A DNA stretch of 18,966 nt, from contig CAZKTF010000046.1 in the NCBI GenBank assembly GCA_964555565.1, forward strand, positions 1-18,966, given 5' to 3'. Positions 11,577 through 18,966 of the stretch are shown here, one piece after another. Position numbers and translations under genes: made by a program. The DNA is from CAZKTF01 sp964555565. Lineage in GTDB: Bacteria; Planctomycetota; JAJSAM01; JAKLKS01. Within the stretch, counting starts at the first letter, position 1. Every line of letters begins with the position of its first letter. The notes under the pieces were generated by a model. It was not told where the DNA came from, ran no database searches, and worked only from the letters and a program-made list of their open reading frames with translations.

Positions 11577-13817
11577 TCACGCCGTCCCCAGCGGGTCCAC
11601 GTCGAGGGTGACCTCGCGGTCGCGGGAGCGGCGGCAGAGGGGGCGGAGCGCGGCGACGGCGCGGGCGAGGGCCTTGGCGTCCGGGGCCTTGACGAGGAGG
11701 TGCCAGCGGGCGCGGCCCTTCACCTGCTCGAGGAACGCGGGGGAGGGGCCGAGGAGGGCGAGGCCGGCCCCGGCCGCGGCGACGGCGGCCGCGGCCTCGC
11801 GCGCGAGGGACTCCGCGACGGCCGCCTTCGTCGCGGCGGCGAGGAGGCGCGCGATGCGGCCGAAGGGCGGGTAGCCCATCGCCCGGCGCTCCGCCATCTC
11901 CCCCTCGGCGAACCCCTCGAAGTCGTGCCGCGCGGCGGCGACCACGGCGGGGTGGCCCGGGAGCGTGGTCTGGACGACGACCCGCCCCGGCGTCTCGGCG
12001 CGGCCCGCGCGGCCGGCCACCTGCGCCAGCAATTGGAAGGTGCGTTCGGCGGAGCGGAAGTCCGGGATCGTGAGCGCCACGTCGGCGTCGAGCACGCCCA
12101 CGACCGTCACGAAGGGGAAGTCGAGCCCCTTGGCGATCATCTGGGTGCCCACGAGGAGGTCGATCTCCCGCCTCCGGAAGGCCCCGAGCACCCGCTCGTA
12201 GGCCTCGCGCCCCTTCATCGTGTCGGAGTCCATCCGCGCGATGCGCACCCCCGGGAAATGCGCGCGCATCGCCTCCTCCACGCGCTCGGTCCCGAAGCCG
12301 CGGTGCCGGAGCCCCGGCGCCCCGCACTCCGGGCAGGCCTCCGGAACGGCGGTCTCCCCGCCGCAGTAGTGGCAGAGCCCCAGGCCGAGCCTCCGGTGGA
12401 AGGTGTAGGGCAGCGCGCACCCGCGGCAGGAGACCACGTGGCCGCACCGCCCGCAGGCCACCGCCCGCGCGAACCCCCGGCGGTTGAGGAAGATCATCCC
12501 CTGCTCGCCCCGCTTGAGCGCCGCGGCGAGCAGCGTCTCCAGGCGCCGGGAGAGGAACTGCGGGCGCTTCGCCTCCGCGCGCTCCCGCCGCATGTCCACC
12601 ACGTCCACGGGGGGGAGTTCCCCCCCGCCCACGCGCCGCGGGAGCCGGAGCAGGCGGTACTTCCCCTCCCGGGCGTTCGCCCAGGACTCGAGCGACGGCG
12701 TGGCCGACCCGAGGAGGACCGCCGCGCCCGCCTCCCGCGCGCGGACGATGCCCACGTCCCGCGCGTGGTAGCGGGGGGAGTTCTGCTGCTTGAAGGAGGT
12801 CTCGTGCTCCTCGTCGATGACGAGGAGCCCCAGGCGCGGGACCGGGGCGAAGACCGCCGAGCGCGGGCCGATCACCACGTCCGCCTCCCCGGCCCGGATC
12901 CGCCGCCACTGCCCGTGGCGCTCGGCGTCGGAGAGCGCGCTGTGGAGGACCGCCACCCGCGCGAACCGCGCCCGGAACCGCTGCACGGTCTGCGGGGTGA
13001 GCGCGATCTCGGGGACGAGGACGACGGCCTGCCTCCCGCGCCGCACCACCTCCTCGAGCGCCCGGAGGTAGACCTCGGTCTTCCCGCTCCCGGTGACGCC
13101 GAGGAGGAGGAACACCCCGAAGCGCCCCGCTGCCACCGCGGCGGAAACCTCGGCCACGGCGGCGGCCTGCTCCGGCGTGGGCACGGGGGGCGGCGGGGAG
13201 GGGGGCGGGGGGCCGCGGAGGGCGAAGGGGTCCGCGACGGCCTCCGGGTGCTCCAGGCGGACGAGCCCGTCCCGCACGAGGGTGCGCAGCGGCGCCTCGC
13301 TCGCGTGGGTCACGCGGCGGAGTTCCCGCACGGGCATCCGGCCGTCGTTCTCGACGAGCGCGAGGAGGACGCGGGCGCGCTTGGCGTGGCGGGGCGCCAG
13401 CGCCGCCGCGGCCTCGCGGGCCGCCGCGGGGTCCCCCGCGAGGACCGCGGTCGGGACGCGGCGCCGCCGCCCTCCCGCCTTGACGGCGGCCGGCAGCGCC
13501 GCGTCCAGCGCCTCCCCGAGCGAGGAGCCGTACCAGCGCGAGACGAACCGCGCCAGCTCCAGGAGCGGCGGGTCGAGGAGCGGCCCGTCGTCGAGGAAGG
13601 CCGCCACCGGGAGGACCTTTGCGGGGTCGAGGCCCGCGGGCGGGAGCGCCGAGGTCCCGACGAGGTAACCCGTGGCGGCGCGGTGGCCGAAGGGGATGCG
13701 GACCCGGCGGCCGGGGACGGCGCCGTCCCGCATGGCGGCGGGGACCGCGTAGGTGAACAGGCGGTCCACGGGGACCGCGACGGCCACCTCGGCGTACAGG
13801 TCGGGCATCGCGCGCAC
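11577..13817 (-). CDS. priA: Primosomal protein N', replication restart helicase
   Basis: PriA is a 3'-5' superfamily 2 helicase that recognises stalled forks and reloads the replisome. The product is 746 residues, normal for the family. Visible parts are the N-terminal 3'-DNA-binding domain (LYAEVAVAVPVDRLFTY), Walker A GVTGSGKT (240-247), VLVPEIALTPQ, the DEEH box (335-338) with its conserved aromatic-rich loop SFKQQNSPRYHARD, and GSATPSLES (370-378). Eight zinc-binding cysteines follow (455, 458, 464, 467, 482, 485, 495, 498), then GTQMIAKGLDFP (557-568) and QVAGRAGR (599-606). All motifs are intact. Two starts are possible. The GTG at 13817 has AGGGGG 4 nt upstream. The ATG at 13808 is preceded by TAGAGT at 7 nt, which would suit a leaderless message and give 743 residues. 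It is divergent from the TIM-barrel gene, with about 45 bp between them. Confidence 0.96.
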   Translation of the reverse strand: MRAMPDLYAEVAVAVPVDRLFTYAVPAAMRDGAVPGRRVRIPFGHRAATGYLVGTSALPPAGLDPAKVLPVAAFLDDGPLLDPPLLELARFVSRWYGSSLGEALDAALPAAVKAGGRRRRVPTAVLAGDPAAAREAAAALAPRHAKRARVLLALVENDGRMPVRELRRVTHASEAPLRTLVRDGLVRLEHPEAVADPFALRGPPPPSPPPPVPTPEQAAAVAEVSAAVAAGRFGVFLLLGVTGSGKTEVYLRALEEVVRRGRQAVVLVPEIALTPQTVQRFRARFARVAVLHSALSDAERHGQWRRIRAGEADVVIGPRSAVFAPVPRLGLLVIDEEHETSFKQQNSPRYHARDVGIVRAREAGAAVLLGSATPSLESWANAREGKYRLLRLPRRVGGGELPPVDVVDMRRERAEAKRPQFLSRRLETLLAAALKRGEQGMIFLNRRGFARAVACGRCGHVVSCRGCALPYTFHRRLGLGLCHYCGGETAVPEACPECGAPGLRHRGFGTERVEEAMRAHFPGVRIARMDSDTMKGREAYERVLGAFRRREIDLLVGTQMIAKGLDFPFVTVVGVLDADVALTIPDFRSAERTFQLLAQVAGRAGRAETPGRVVVQTTLPGHPAVVAAARHDFEGFAEGEMAERRAMGYPPFGRIARLLAAATKAAVAESLAREAAAAVAAAGAGLALLGPSPAFLEQVKGRARWHLLVKAPDAKALARAVAALRPLCRRSRDREVTLDVDPLGTA

Positions 13818-13821
13818 TCTA
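13816..13821 (-). promoter_or_regulatory. priA: Putative -10 box (TAGAGT) of priA, leaderless arrangement
   Basis: TAGAGT is followed by 7 nt (GCGCGCG) and the ATG at 13808. If this is the promoter, the upstream GTG at 13817 overlaps the box and cannot be the start. The spacing matches other genes in the window. Confidence 0.42.
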
Positions 13822-13861
13822 CCCCCTTCCCGGGACTCGGGGGGGTTACGCTGGGGAGCCC

Positions 13862-14764
13862 ATGATCGCGGCGAGCACGACCTGGAACGTGGTCCGGTGC
13901 GGCGGTCTCGTCGCCGCGGCGGCGGAGCTCCGCGACCTCGGGTTCGGCGCGGTGGAACTGCGCGCGAAGGACGGCGCGCCGGACGCCGCGACCTGCGGCG
14001 AGGGCCTCCGCGCGCTCGGGGTCCGCGTCGTCTCGGCCCACGCGCCGCTCGCGCCCGGGCCGGAGACGGGCGAGGCGCTCGACGCGCTCGCTTCCGCCGA
14101 CGTCCGCGCCCGGGAGTGGGCCGTGGCGGCCCTCCTCGCCTCGGCAGGCGCGGCGAAGGACGCCGGCACCGCGCTGGTCGTCGTCCACGCGGGCGAGGTC
14201 CCCGTCCCCGGGGCCCGGGATCGCCTCCGGCGCTGGCGGGGGATGGTGGGTCTGGACGGGGTCGTCCCCGCCGGGGTGCGGGAGGAGGCCGCGGCGCTGC
14301 GCGCGGAGCGGGCGCCGCTCAGGGACGCGGCCCTCGCGGCGCTCGTGCGCGCCCTCCACGCCGCCTGCCGCGCCGAGCCCGAGGTGACCTTCGCGCTCGA
14401 GACCCGCCTCCACCTCCACGAGATCCCCGCGCTGGACGAGGTCGAGATCCTGTTCTCGGAGGTGGGCTCGAAGCGGCTCGCCTACTGGCACGACACCGGC
14501 CACGCGGCGGTCCAGGAGGCGCTGGGCGGCCCGCCCGCCGGGGCCTGGCTCGCGCGCCACGGCCCCCGGTGCGCGGGCGTCCACCTGCACGACGTCGCGG
14601 GCCTGGCGGACCACCTGCCCCCGGGCGCCGGCACCATCCCCTGGCGCGAGGTCGCCGCGGCCCTTCCCTCCCGCTGCGTCCGCACCCTCGAGGTGAACCG
14701 CCGCTGGCCCGCGGAGATGCTGCTCGAGGGCCGGCGCGTCCTGGAGGCGGCGGGGATACGATAG
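13862..14764 (+). CDS. Sugar-phosphate isomerase/epimerase-like or AP endonuclease 2-like TIM-barrel protein
   Basis: The 300-residue protein belongs to the xylose-isomerase-like TIM-barrel superfamily, which includes sugar epimerases, myo-inositol catabolism enzymes and endonuclease IV. Candidate metal ligands sit at strand ends in the expected order: H60 (VVSAHAPL), H109 (VVVHAGE), E180 (FALETR), H210/D211/H214 (WHDTGHA), H241/H243 (GVHLHDV) and E277 (LEVNR). The substrate cannot be named. The ATG at 13862 is preceded by GGGGAG, and a TACGCT sequence lies 9 nt upstream of the start. The downstream metallopeptidase gene starts 34 bp after the stop, so co-transcription is possible. Confidence 0.83.
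   Translation: MIAASTTWNVVRCGGLVAAAAELRDLGFGAVELRAKDGAPDAATCGEGLRALGVRVVSAHAPLAPGPETGEALDALASADVRAREWAVAALLASAGAAKDAGTALVVVHAGEVPVPGARDRLRRWRGMVGLDGVVPAGVREEAAALRAERAPLRDAALAALVRALHAACRAEPEVTFALETRLHLHEIPALDEVEILFSEVGSKRLAYWHDTGHAAVQEALGGPPAGAWLARHGPRCAGVHLHDVAGLADHLPPGAGTIPWREVAAALPSRCVRTLEVNRRWPAEMLLEGRRVLEAAGIR
14757..14762 (+). promoter_or_regulatory. Putative -10 box (TACGAT) before the metallopeptidase-like gene
   Basis: TACGAT overlaps the last codons of the TIM-barrel gene and would give a leader of about 30 nt carrying GGAGGGAG (14788-14795). It may be an internal promoter, or just the coding sequence of the final Ile-Arg. Confidence 0.25.
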
Positions 14765-14798
14765 GGCGCGCCCGGCGGTCCCCCCGCGGAGGGAGCCC

Positions 14799-16250
14799 AT
14801 GCGCGTCCCGGTCGTCGCGTCCCTCGCCGCGCTCCTCTCCTGCGGCCGCCCGGCCGCCGCCGGGGACGAGGACCTCGCCGCGCTCACGGCCGCGATGACC
14901 CGCAAGGTCGAGGAGATCCGCGGCCTCAAGTTCAAGACGGAGGTGGCGAAGACCACCGCCACGCGCCAGGAGCTCGAGGCGGGCGCCGCCGCCGAGGCGG
15001 CGAAGCTCCCGGCGCGCGGTGGCGAGGACTCCTGGTCGCGCACCCTCGTCTTCTTCGGGCTCCTCCCCGAGCACCTGGACGCGCGGGCCGCCGTCGGGTC
15101 GATGATGGCGGGCGGGGTGGAGGGGTTCTACCGGCCGGACACGAAGACCTTCACGCTCGTCGAGGGGGCGCCCGGGGTCTCCGCGCGCGCCACGGTCTTC
15201 CACGAGTTGATCCACGCCGTCGAGGACCAGTACTACGACTACCACGCGCGCCGGATGCGGCTGTTCCGCGAGGACCGGGACGACGAGGAGCTGGCCCTGC
15301 GCGCCGTCGTGGAGGGGTCGGCCCAGTTCCACACGGAGCGCTACCTCGAGAGCGAACCCGGGCTGGCGCAGGCGTACCTCGAGGAGTACGTCCGGCGCTG
15401 GATGGGCGGGAGCGAGGGGGCGCCTCCCCCCGCGAAGCCCGGCGCCGGGACGGCCGCCGCGGGGCCGCCCCCGGGCCCGCCCGCCTACCTCACGATCTCC
15501 TGCATGATGTTCCCCTACCACAACGGCGCCACGTTCCTCCGCCGGGTGATCTACGCCCTCGACGCCTCGAAGGGGGACCCCGTCGGGCAGGTCTACGCCG
15601 ACCCCCCGGTTTCGACCGAGCAGATCCTCCACCCGGAGAAGTACCGCGCCCCGCGCGACCTCCCGCGGGAGGTGCTGCTCCCCGACCTCGCCCCGGTCCT
15701 CGGGAAGGAGTGGAAGCCGCTCGGCACCGGGACCTGGGGGGAGCTCTCGCTGGGGATGATCCTGAACGCGGGCCTCCTGGGGAAGGAGCAGGACCCGATC
15801 CGGAGCGTGCTCCGATTCCCGCCCGACGGGTTCCGCAGCCCGACGGACTTCTTCAAGACGGGGGTCGAGTTCCGGTACGAGGCGGGCGTGGCGGCCTCGG
15901 GGTGGGACGGGGACCGCTTCGCCGTCTTCGCCCGGGGGGAGGAGACCTGCGCCGCCTGGGTGCTCGTGTTCGACACGCCGAAGGACGCCGGGGAGTTCGC
16001 GATGGCCTACGGCAAGGTGATCCGCGCCCGGTACAAGGCCCTCTACGCCGAGCCGATCCCGGGCGGGTACCGCTGGCCCCGCACCCGCGGCGGCGAGAGC
16101 GCGATCCTGGAGGAGGGGGACCGCGTGACCGTCCTCGAGCGCGTCCCGGGCCCCCTCGTCGAGAAGCTCCTCGAGGCCCTCCGCGCGACGAAGGTCGTCG
16201 CCGACCCGAAGGACGCGGTCCCCGGGCCGGCGAAGGAGCCCCCGAGGTAG
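14799..16250 (+). CDS. Secreted HExxH metallopeptidase-like protein
   Basis: The 483-residue product starts with a short hydrophobic signal (VPVVASLAALLSCG). The cysteine at 15 could be lipid-modified, although LLSC is a non-ideal lipobox. The zinc motif HELIHAVEDQ (H135, E136, H139) is followed 33 residues later by E172 in VVEGSAQ. This resembles gluzincins of the HExxHALQDQ type, with E172 as likely third ligand. A conserved-looking GFYRPDTKTFTL strand precedes it. The Pro/Gly-rich stretch at about 205-225 interrupts the region before YLTISCMMFPYHNG, which may complete the active-site fold. The C-terminal half (about 370-470) is a beta-rich segment of unknown role, and the tail is Pro-rich. 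The start is supported by GGAGGGAG. Substrate and activity are unknown. It is convergent with the histidine kinase, with 10 bp between the stops. Confidence 0.78.
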   Translation: MRVPVVASLAALLSCGRPAAAGDEDLAALTAAMTRKVEEIRGLKFKTEVAKTTATRQELEAGAAAEAAKLPARGGEDSWSRTLVFFGLLPEHLDARAAVGSMMAGGVEGFYRPDTKTFTLVEGAPGVSARATVFHELIHAVEDQYYDYHARRMRLFREDRDDEELALRAVVEGSAQFHTERYLESEPGLAQAYLEEYVRRWMGGSEGAPPPAKPGAGTAAAGPPPGPPAYLTISCMMFPYHNGATFLRRVIYALDASKGDPVGQVYADPPVSTEQILHPEKYRAPRDLPREVLLPDLAPVLGKEWKPLGTGTWGELSLGMILNAGLLGKEQDPIRSVLRFPPDGFRSPTDFFKTGVEFRYEAGVAASGWDGDRFAVFARGEETCAAWVLVFDTPKDAGEFAMAYGKVIRARYKALYAEPIPGGYRWPRTRGGESAILEEGDRVTVLERVPGPLVEKLLEALRATKVVADPKDAVPGPAKEPPR

Positions 16251-16260
16251 CCGGGGCGCG

Positions 16261-18966
16261 TCAGGCCGGGGGCGTGGGTGCCTCGGCGAGGTGGGCCCGC
16301 AGCGAGACCGTGAAGGCGCTCCCCTTCCCGACCTCGGTGCGGACATCGACGGTGCCGCCCGCGTCCTCGACGGCGCGGCGGACGATGGCGAGGCCGAGGC
16401 CGGTGCCGCCGGTCTTCGTGGAGAAGGAGGGCTCGAAGAGGCGCGGCAGGTTCTCCGGGGGGATGCCGACGCCGGTGTCCTCGACGAGGACCTCCACGCG
16501 CGCGGGGTCGCCGGGGACGGCGCGCACCGCGACGGAGAGCCGCCCGCCCTCCGGCATCGCCTCGAGCGCGTTGCCGCAGAGGTTCACGAACACGGTCCGC
16601 ATCTCCTCCCGGTCGGCGAGGACCCGGGGGATCCCCTCCGGGGCATCCAGGGCGACCTCGACGCCGGGGGCCCCGCGGTAGAGGTCCGCCGCCTCCCGCG
16701 CCATGGCCGCGAGGTCGAGGGGCTCCGGCCGCCGGAGCGGGAGCCGCGCGAAGGCCGAGAAGTCCGACGCGATCCGCCGGAGGACCTCCGCCTGGCGGAG
16801 GATGACCTCCGAGGAGCGGTCGAGGACCTTTCCGAAGTCCTCCGCGCCGTCCTTCCAGGCCCGCTGGAGGTGCTGGACGTGGAGGCGCACCGGCGTGAGC
16901 GGGTTCTTGATCTCGTGGGCCACCTGCTTGGCCATCTCGCGCCAGGCGGCCTCCCGCTCGGCCCGGGCCGCCGCCTCCCGGCCCGCCTCGAGCCCCTCGG
17001 TCATCCGGTTGAAGGAGTCCACGAGCGCCCCGAGCTCGTCCCGCCCGCCCGGGGGGAGGCGGTAGGCCAGGTCCCCCGCGGCCACCCGCCGCGTCCCCTC
17101 GGCCAGGGACTCCACGGGCCGCGCCATCCGCCGGGCGAGGAGGGCCCCCGCCCCGGCCGCCGCCAGGAGGACGAGGAGGTAGAGCGCGATGGCCACCGTG
17201 GTCGTGCGCGCGAGGTCCCGGTCCGCCTGGTCCTGGCGGTACAGGAGCGGCACCGAGATCACCGCCGTCACCTCGCCCGAGGGGCCCCGCACCGGCGCGT
17301 AGCCGACGAGGAAGGGGAAGGCCCCGAAGCGCTCCTGGGCCGCGAAGGCCCCCCGGCCGAGGAGGACCACCTGCTGGAAGGCGGTGCCGGGGAGCTGCGG
17401 CGAGAACAGCTCGGTCGTGAAGATCCCGGGCTCGCTCGAGGCCAGGAGCGCGTCCCCGAGGTAGAGGTTCACCGGGACGCCGGCCCTGTAGGCGATCTCC
17501 TTCAGTTCCTGGTCGCGGACCGGCGGCGCGGCGCCGTCCCCGCCGTGCGCCGCGGCGAGCCGGTCGAGGACCCCCTCGTCCCTGAGCGACGCCTCCACGA
17601 TCCGGAGGCTCTCCGCCACCTCGCGGCGCATGGCCGCGCCCGCGCGCTCCTCGGCGAGCGAGCCTTCCAGGAGCGCGAGCCCCGCCACCGGGACGCCGCC
17701 CACGAGCACGAACCCGGCGAGGACCTTCGCCCGGAAGCCGAGGGGGGGGAGCGGCCACGCCCCGCGCGCGAGGATCGCGAGTGCGGCGACGGCGAAGCCC
17801 GCCGCGAGCGCCAGCAGGGTGAGGAACAGCACGCGCGCCCCGTCGAGGAGGAGGCGGCGGACCCGGACCGCGGGGAAGCCCACGGACACCAGCCCCGCGG
17901 TCCTCCCGTCCTCCACGCGCGGGAGGTAGGCGTTCTCGTAGACGGTCCCGCCGACGCGCTCGCGGACCCACACGGTCTCGCCGCGCCGGAGCGCCCCCTC
18001 CACCGCCTCCGGCGGGGCCCTGAGCCCGCGCGGGTAGTCGGGGTTCGTGCACTCCCGGAGGCGGTCCCCGTCGAAGACGGCGCGGTGGATCGGGCGCTCC
18101 TCGGGGGGGACGCGCGACACCCCGTAATTGCGGAGGATCTCGGGCCGCCCCGGCCCCGGGGGCGGGCCGCCCTCCGACGGGAGGACGATCCGCACCCCCC
18201 CGGCCGCGGCCCCGTCCTTGCCCGCCACGGTCGCCGCGCCGAGGAGGAAGACGCGGCGGCCCATCCCCTTGCGCCCCGGGCGCGGCTCGAGCGCGACCTC
18301 CCCGGGGGCGGGGAGCGCGGGGGGTTCCGGGAGCCAGGAGTCCGGCGGCATGTCCACCTCGAAGCGGGAGAGGACCTTCCCGCCGGGGCCGAGGATCTCG
18401 AGCAGGCACCCGTCCGGGCGGGCGTTGAGCGCGGGGGTCTCCGCCCAGAGGGAGAAGGCCGCGTCGCGGGGCGCGGGCCCCTGCCCGCGCAGCGCCCGGG
18501 ACGCGCCCCCGTCCGGCTCGACGGCCCCCTCGAGGAAGTGGGTCACCTCGGCCCGGTCCTCGCGGTCCCCGGCCCCCTCGATCCGCTCCGCCTCCGCGAG
18601 GGCGTCGGCCCGCGCGGCGTCCGAGGAGGCGCCCTCCACCGCCGCCCAGGTCACGACGCTCGTGACCAGGGCGAACACGACCGCGCGCATCGGGAGCGAG
18701 CGGATCCAGCGCCCCCTCCCCAGCGCCAGGTGGAGCGCGCCGCCGAAGAGCGCGAGGACCGCCGCGGCCGCGAGCCCCGCGGTGAGGAGAAGCGCCGCCG
18801 CGGCGGGGGACGCGAGGACCCGGTCCGAGGGGAACAGGTCCACCTGGGAGTTGAGGACGACCGCCTTCACCAGGGCGAGCCACGCGGCCCCGCCTCCGAG
18901 GAGGGCCGCCGCGACGCCGGCAGCGCCCGCCGCGCGGGCCGCGGTGCGGGGCCGCGGGTCGCCCCC
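16261..18966 (-). CDS. NtrY-like sensor histidine kinase, 5' end beyond window
   Basis: This is a membrane two-component sensor. About 902 codons are visible and the frame is still open at 18966; a GTG at 18870 exists, but hydrophobic sequence (VAAALLGGGAAWLALV) continues upstream, so the true start is outside. Counting from 18870, helices lie near 21-50 and 61-78. A large extracytoplasmic part (about 80-340) is followed by helices near 347-370 and 381-401, a second sensing region (405-550), and a helix at 558-578. A HAMP domain begins ARRMARPVESLAEG (579). HisKA carries AHEIKNPLTP with phospho-acceptor H652. The ATPase has N763/N767 (FVNLCGNALEAMP), DTGVGIP (798-804) and GGTGLGL (821-827). 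The double-sensor layout and AHEIKNPLTP resemble NtrY, but no PAS domain is evident. The response regulator is not in the window. Confidence 0.9.
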   Translation of the reverse strand, partial: GGDPRPRTAARAAGAAGVAAALLGGGAAWLALVKAVVLNSQVDLFPSDRVLASPAAAALLLTAGLAAAAVLALFGGALHLALGRGRWIRSLPMRAVVFALVTSVVTWAAVEGASSDAARADALAEAERIEGAGDREDRAEVTHFLEGAVEPDGGASRALRGQGPAPRDAAFSLWAETPALNARPDGCLLEILGPGGKVLSRFEVDMPPDSWLPEPPALPAPGEVALEPRPGRKGMGRRVFLLGAATVAGKDGAAAGGVRIVLPSEGGPPPGPGRPEILRNYGVSRVPPEERPIHRAVFDGDRLRECTNPDYPRGLRAPPEAVEGALRRGETVWVRERVGGTVYENAYLPRVEDGRTAGLVSVGFPAVRVRRLLLDGARVLFLTLLALAAGFAVAALAILARGAWPLPPLGFRAKVLAGFVLVGGVPVAGLALLEGSLAEERAGAAMRREVAESLRIVEASLRDEGVLDRLAAAHGGDGAAPPVRDQELKEIAYRAGVPVNLYLGDALLASSEPGIFTTELFSPQLPGTAFQQVVLLGRGAFAAQERFGAFPFLVGYAPVRGPSGEVTAVISVPLLYRQDQADRDLARTTTVAIALYLLVLLAAAGAGALLARRMARPVESLAEGTRRVAAGDLAYRLPPGGRDELGALVDSFNRMTEGLEAGREAAARAEREAAWREMAKQVAHEIKNPLTPVRLHVQHLQRAWKDGAEDFGKVLDRSSEVILRQAEVLRRIASDFSAFARLPLRRPEPLDLAAMAREAADLYRGAPGVEVALDAPEGIPRVLADREEMRTVFVNLCGNALEAMPEGGRLSVAVRAVPGDPARVEVLVEDTGVGIPPENLPRLFEPSFSTKTGGTGLGLAIVRRAVEDAGGTVDVRTEVGKGSAFTVSLRAHLAEAPTPPA

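Noticed and set aside
11094..13865. 923-codon plus-strand open frame opposite priA
   Set aside because: It is a shadow of priA. The composition is repetitive and there are no motifs, while every helicase motif is present on the minus strand.
14319..16346. 675-codon minus-strand open frame
   Set aside because: It is antisense to the TIM-barrel and metallopeptidase-like genes, with Arg/Gly-rich shadow composition.
16043..18883. 946-codon minus-strand frame overlapping the histidine kinase
   Set aside because: It is in a different frame from the kinase, which has full HAMP, HisKA and ATPase motifs. The alternative is Gly/Arg/Pro-rich.

Overview
The window is a very GC-rich (visibly around 70-75%) bacterial chromosome segment. 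It carries mostly single-copy housekeeping genes, plus a few proteins of unknown function and two repeat-rich, gene-poor stretches. No ribosomal or transfer RNA gene was seen. A DUF6677-like membrane protein, a HEAT-repeat lipoprotein and scattered palindromic repeats fit an uncultured Planctomycetota-like or similarly GC-rich lineage. That placement is an inference only; nothing here fixes the phylum.

Layout. Positions 1-1043 (minus) hold most of folC, cut by the window edge. Divergent from it are a two-span membrane protein with a duplicated beta-rich domain (1126-2661) and aroB (2678-3772). A STAS-domain protein with a PilZ-like second half lies at 3883-4707 (minus), divergent from dprA (4888-6012). 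A coupled minus-strand pair follows: a 62-residue membrane protein (6041-6229) downstream of a DUF6677-like protein (6229-6681). A structured element of about 310 bp with terminal inverted repeats (6738-7047) then sits between two divergent promoters. The plus-strand operon 7090-9502 encodes a YbgC-type thioesterase, a HEAT-repeat lipoprotein and a solitary DNA methyltransferase, all with overlapping stop and start codons.

From about 9450 to 11575 the composition changes. This less GC-rich island holds a coding-like scrap, an unrecognised membrane protein (9728-10684), several REP-like palindromes sharing the core ACGTCCGCAAGTTG, and a remnant resembling the C-terminal helix-turn-helix of a REP-associated tyrosine transposase. 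It lies exactly between the stop codon of the methyltransferase gene and the stop codon of priA.

The right part returns to ordinary genes: priA (11577-13817, minus), divergent from a TIM-barrel epimerase/endonuclease-like protein (13862-14764), a secreted HExxH metallopeptidase-like protein (14799-16250), and a convergent NtrY-like sensor histidine kinase (16261-18966, minus) whose N-terminus lies beyond the window.

There is no single pathway here. folC and aroB touch folate/chorismate metabolism, dprA and priA touch DNA uptake and replication restart, and the methyltransferase modifies DNA. The strongest non-obvious signals are: a TANNNT box 6-7 nt upstream of the start codon at five genes, suggesting leaderless transcripts; the inverted-repeat element at 6738-7047; and the REP/RAYT-like island at 9450-11570. 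I found no convincing new multi-gene system.
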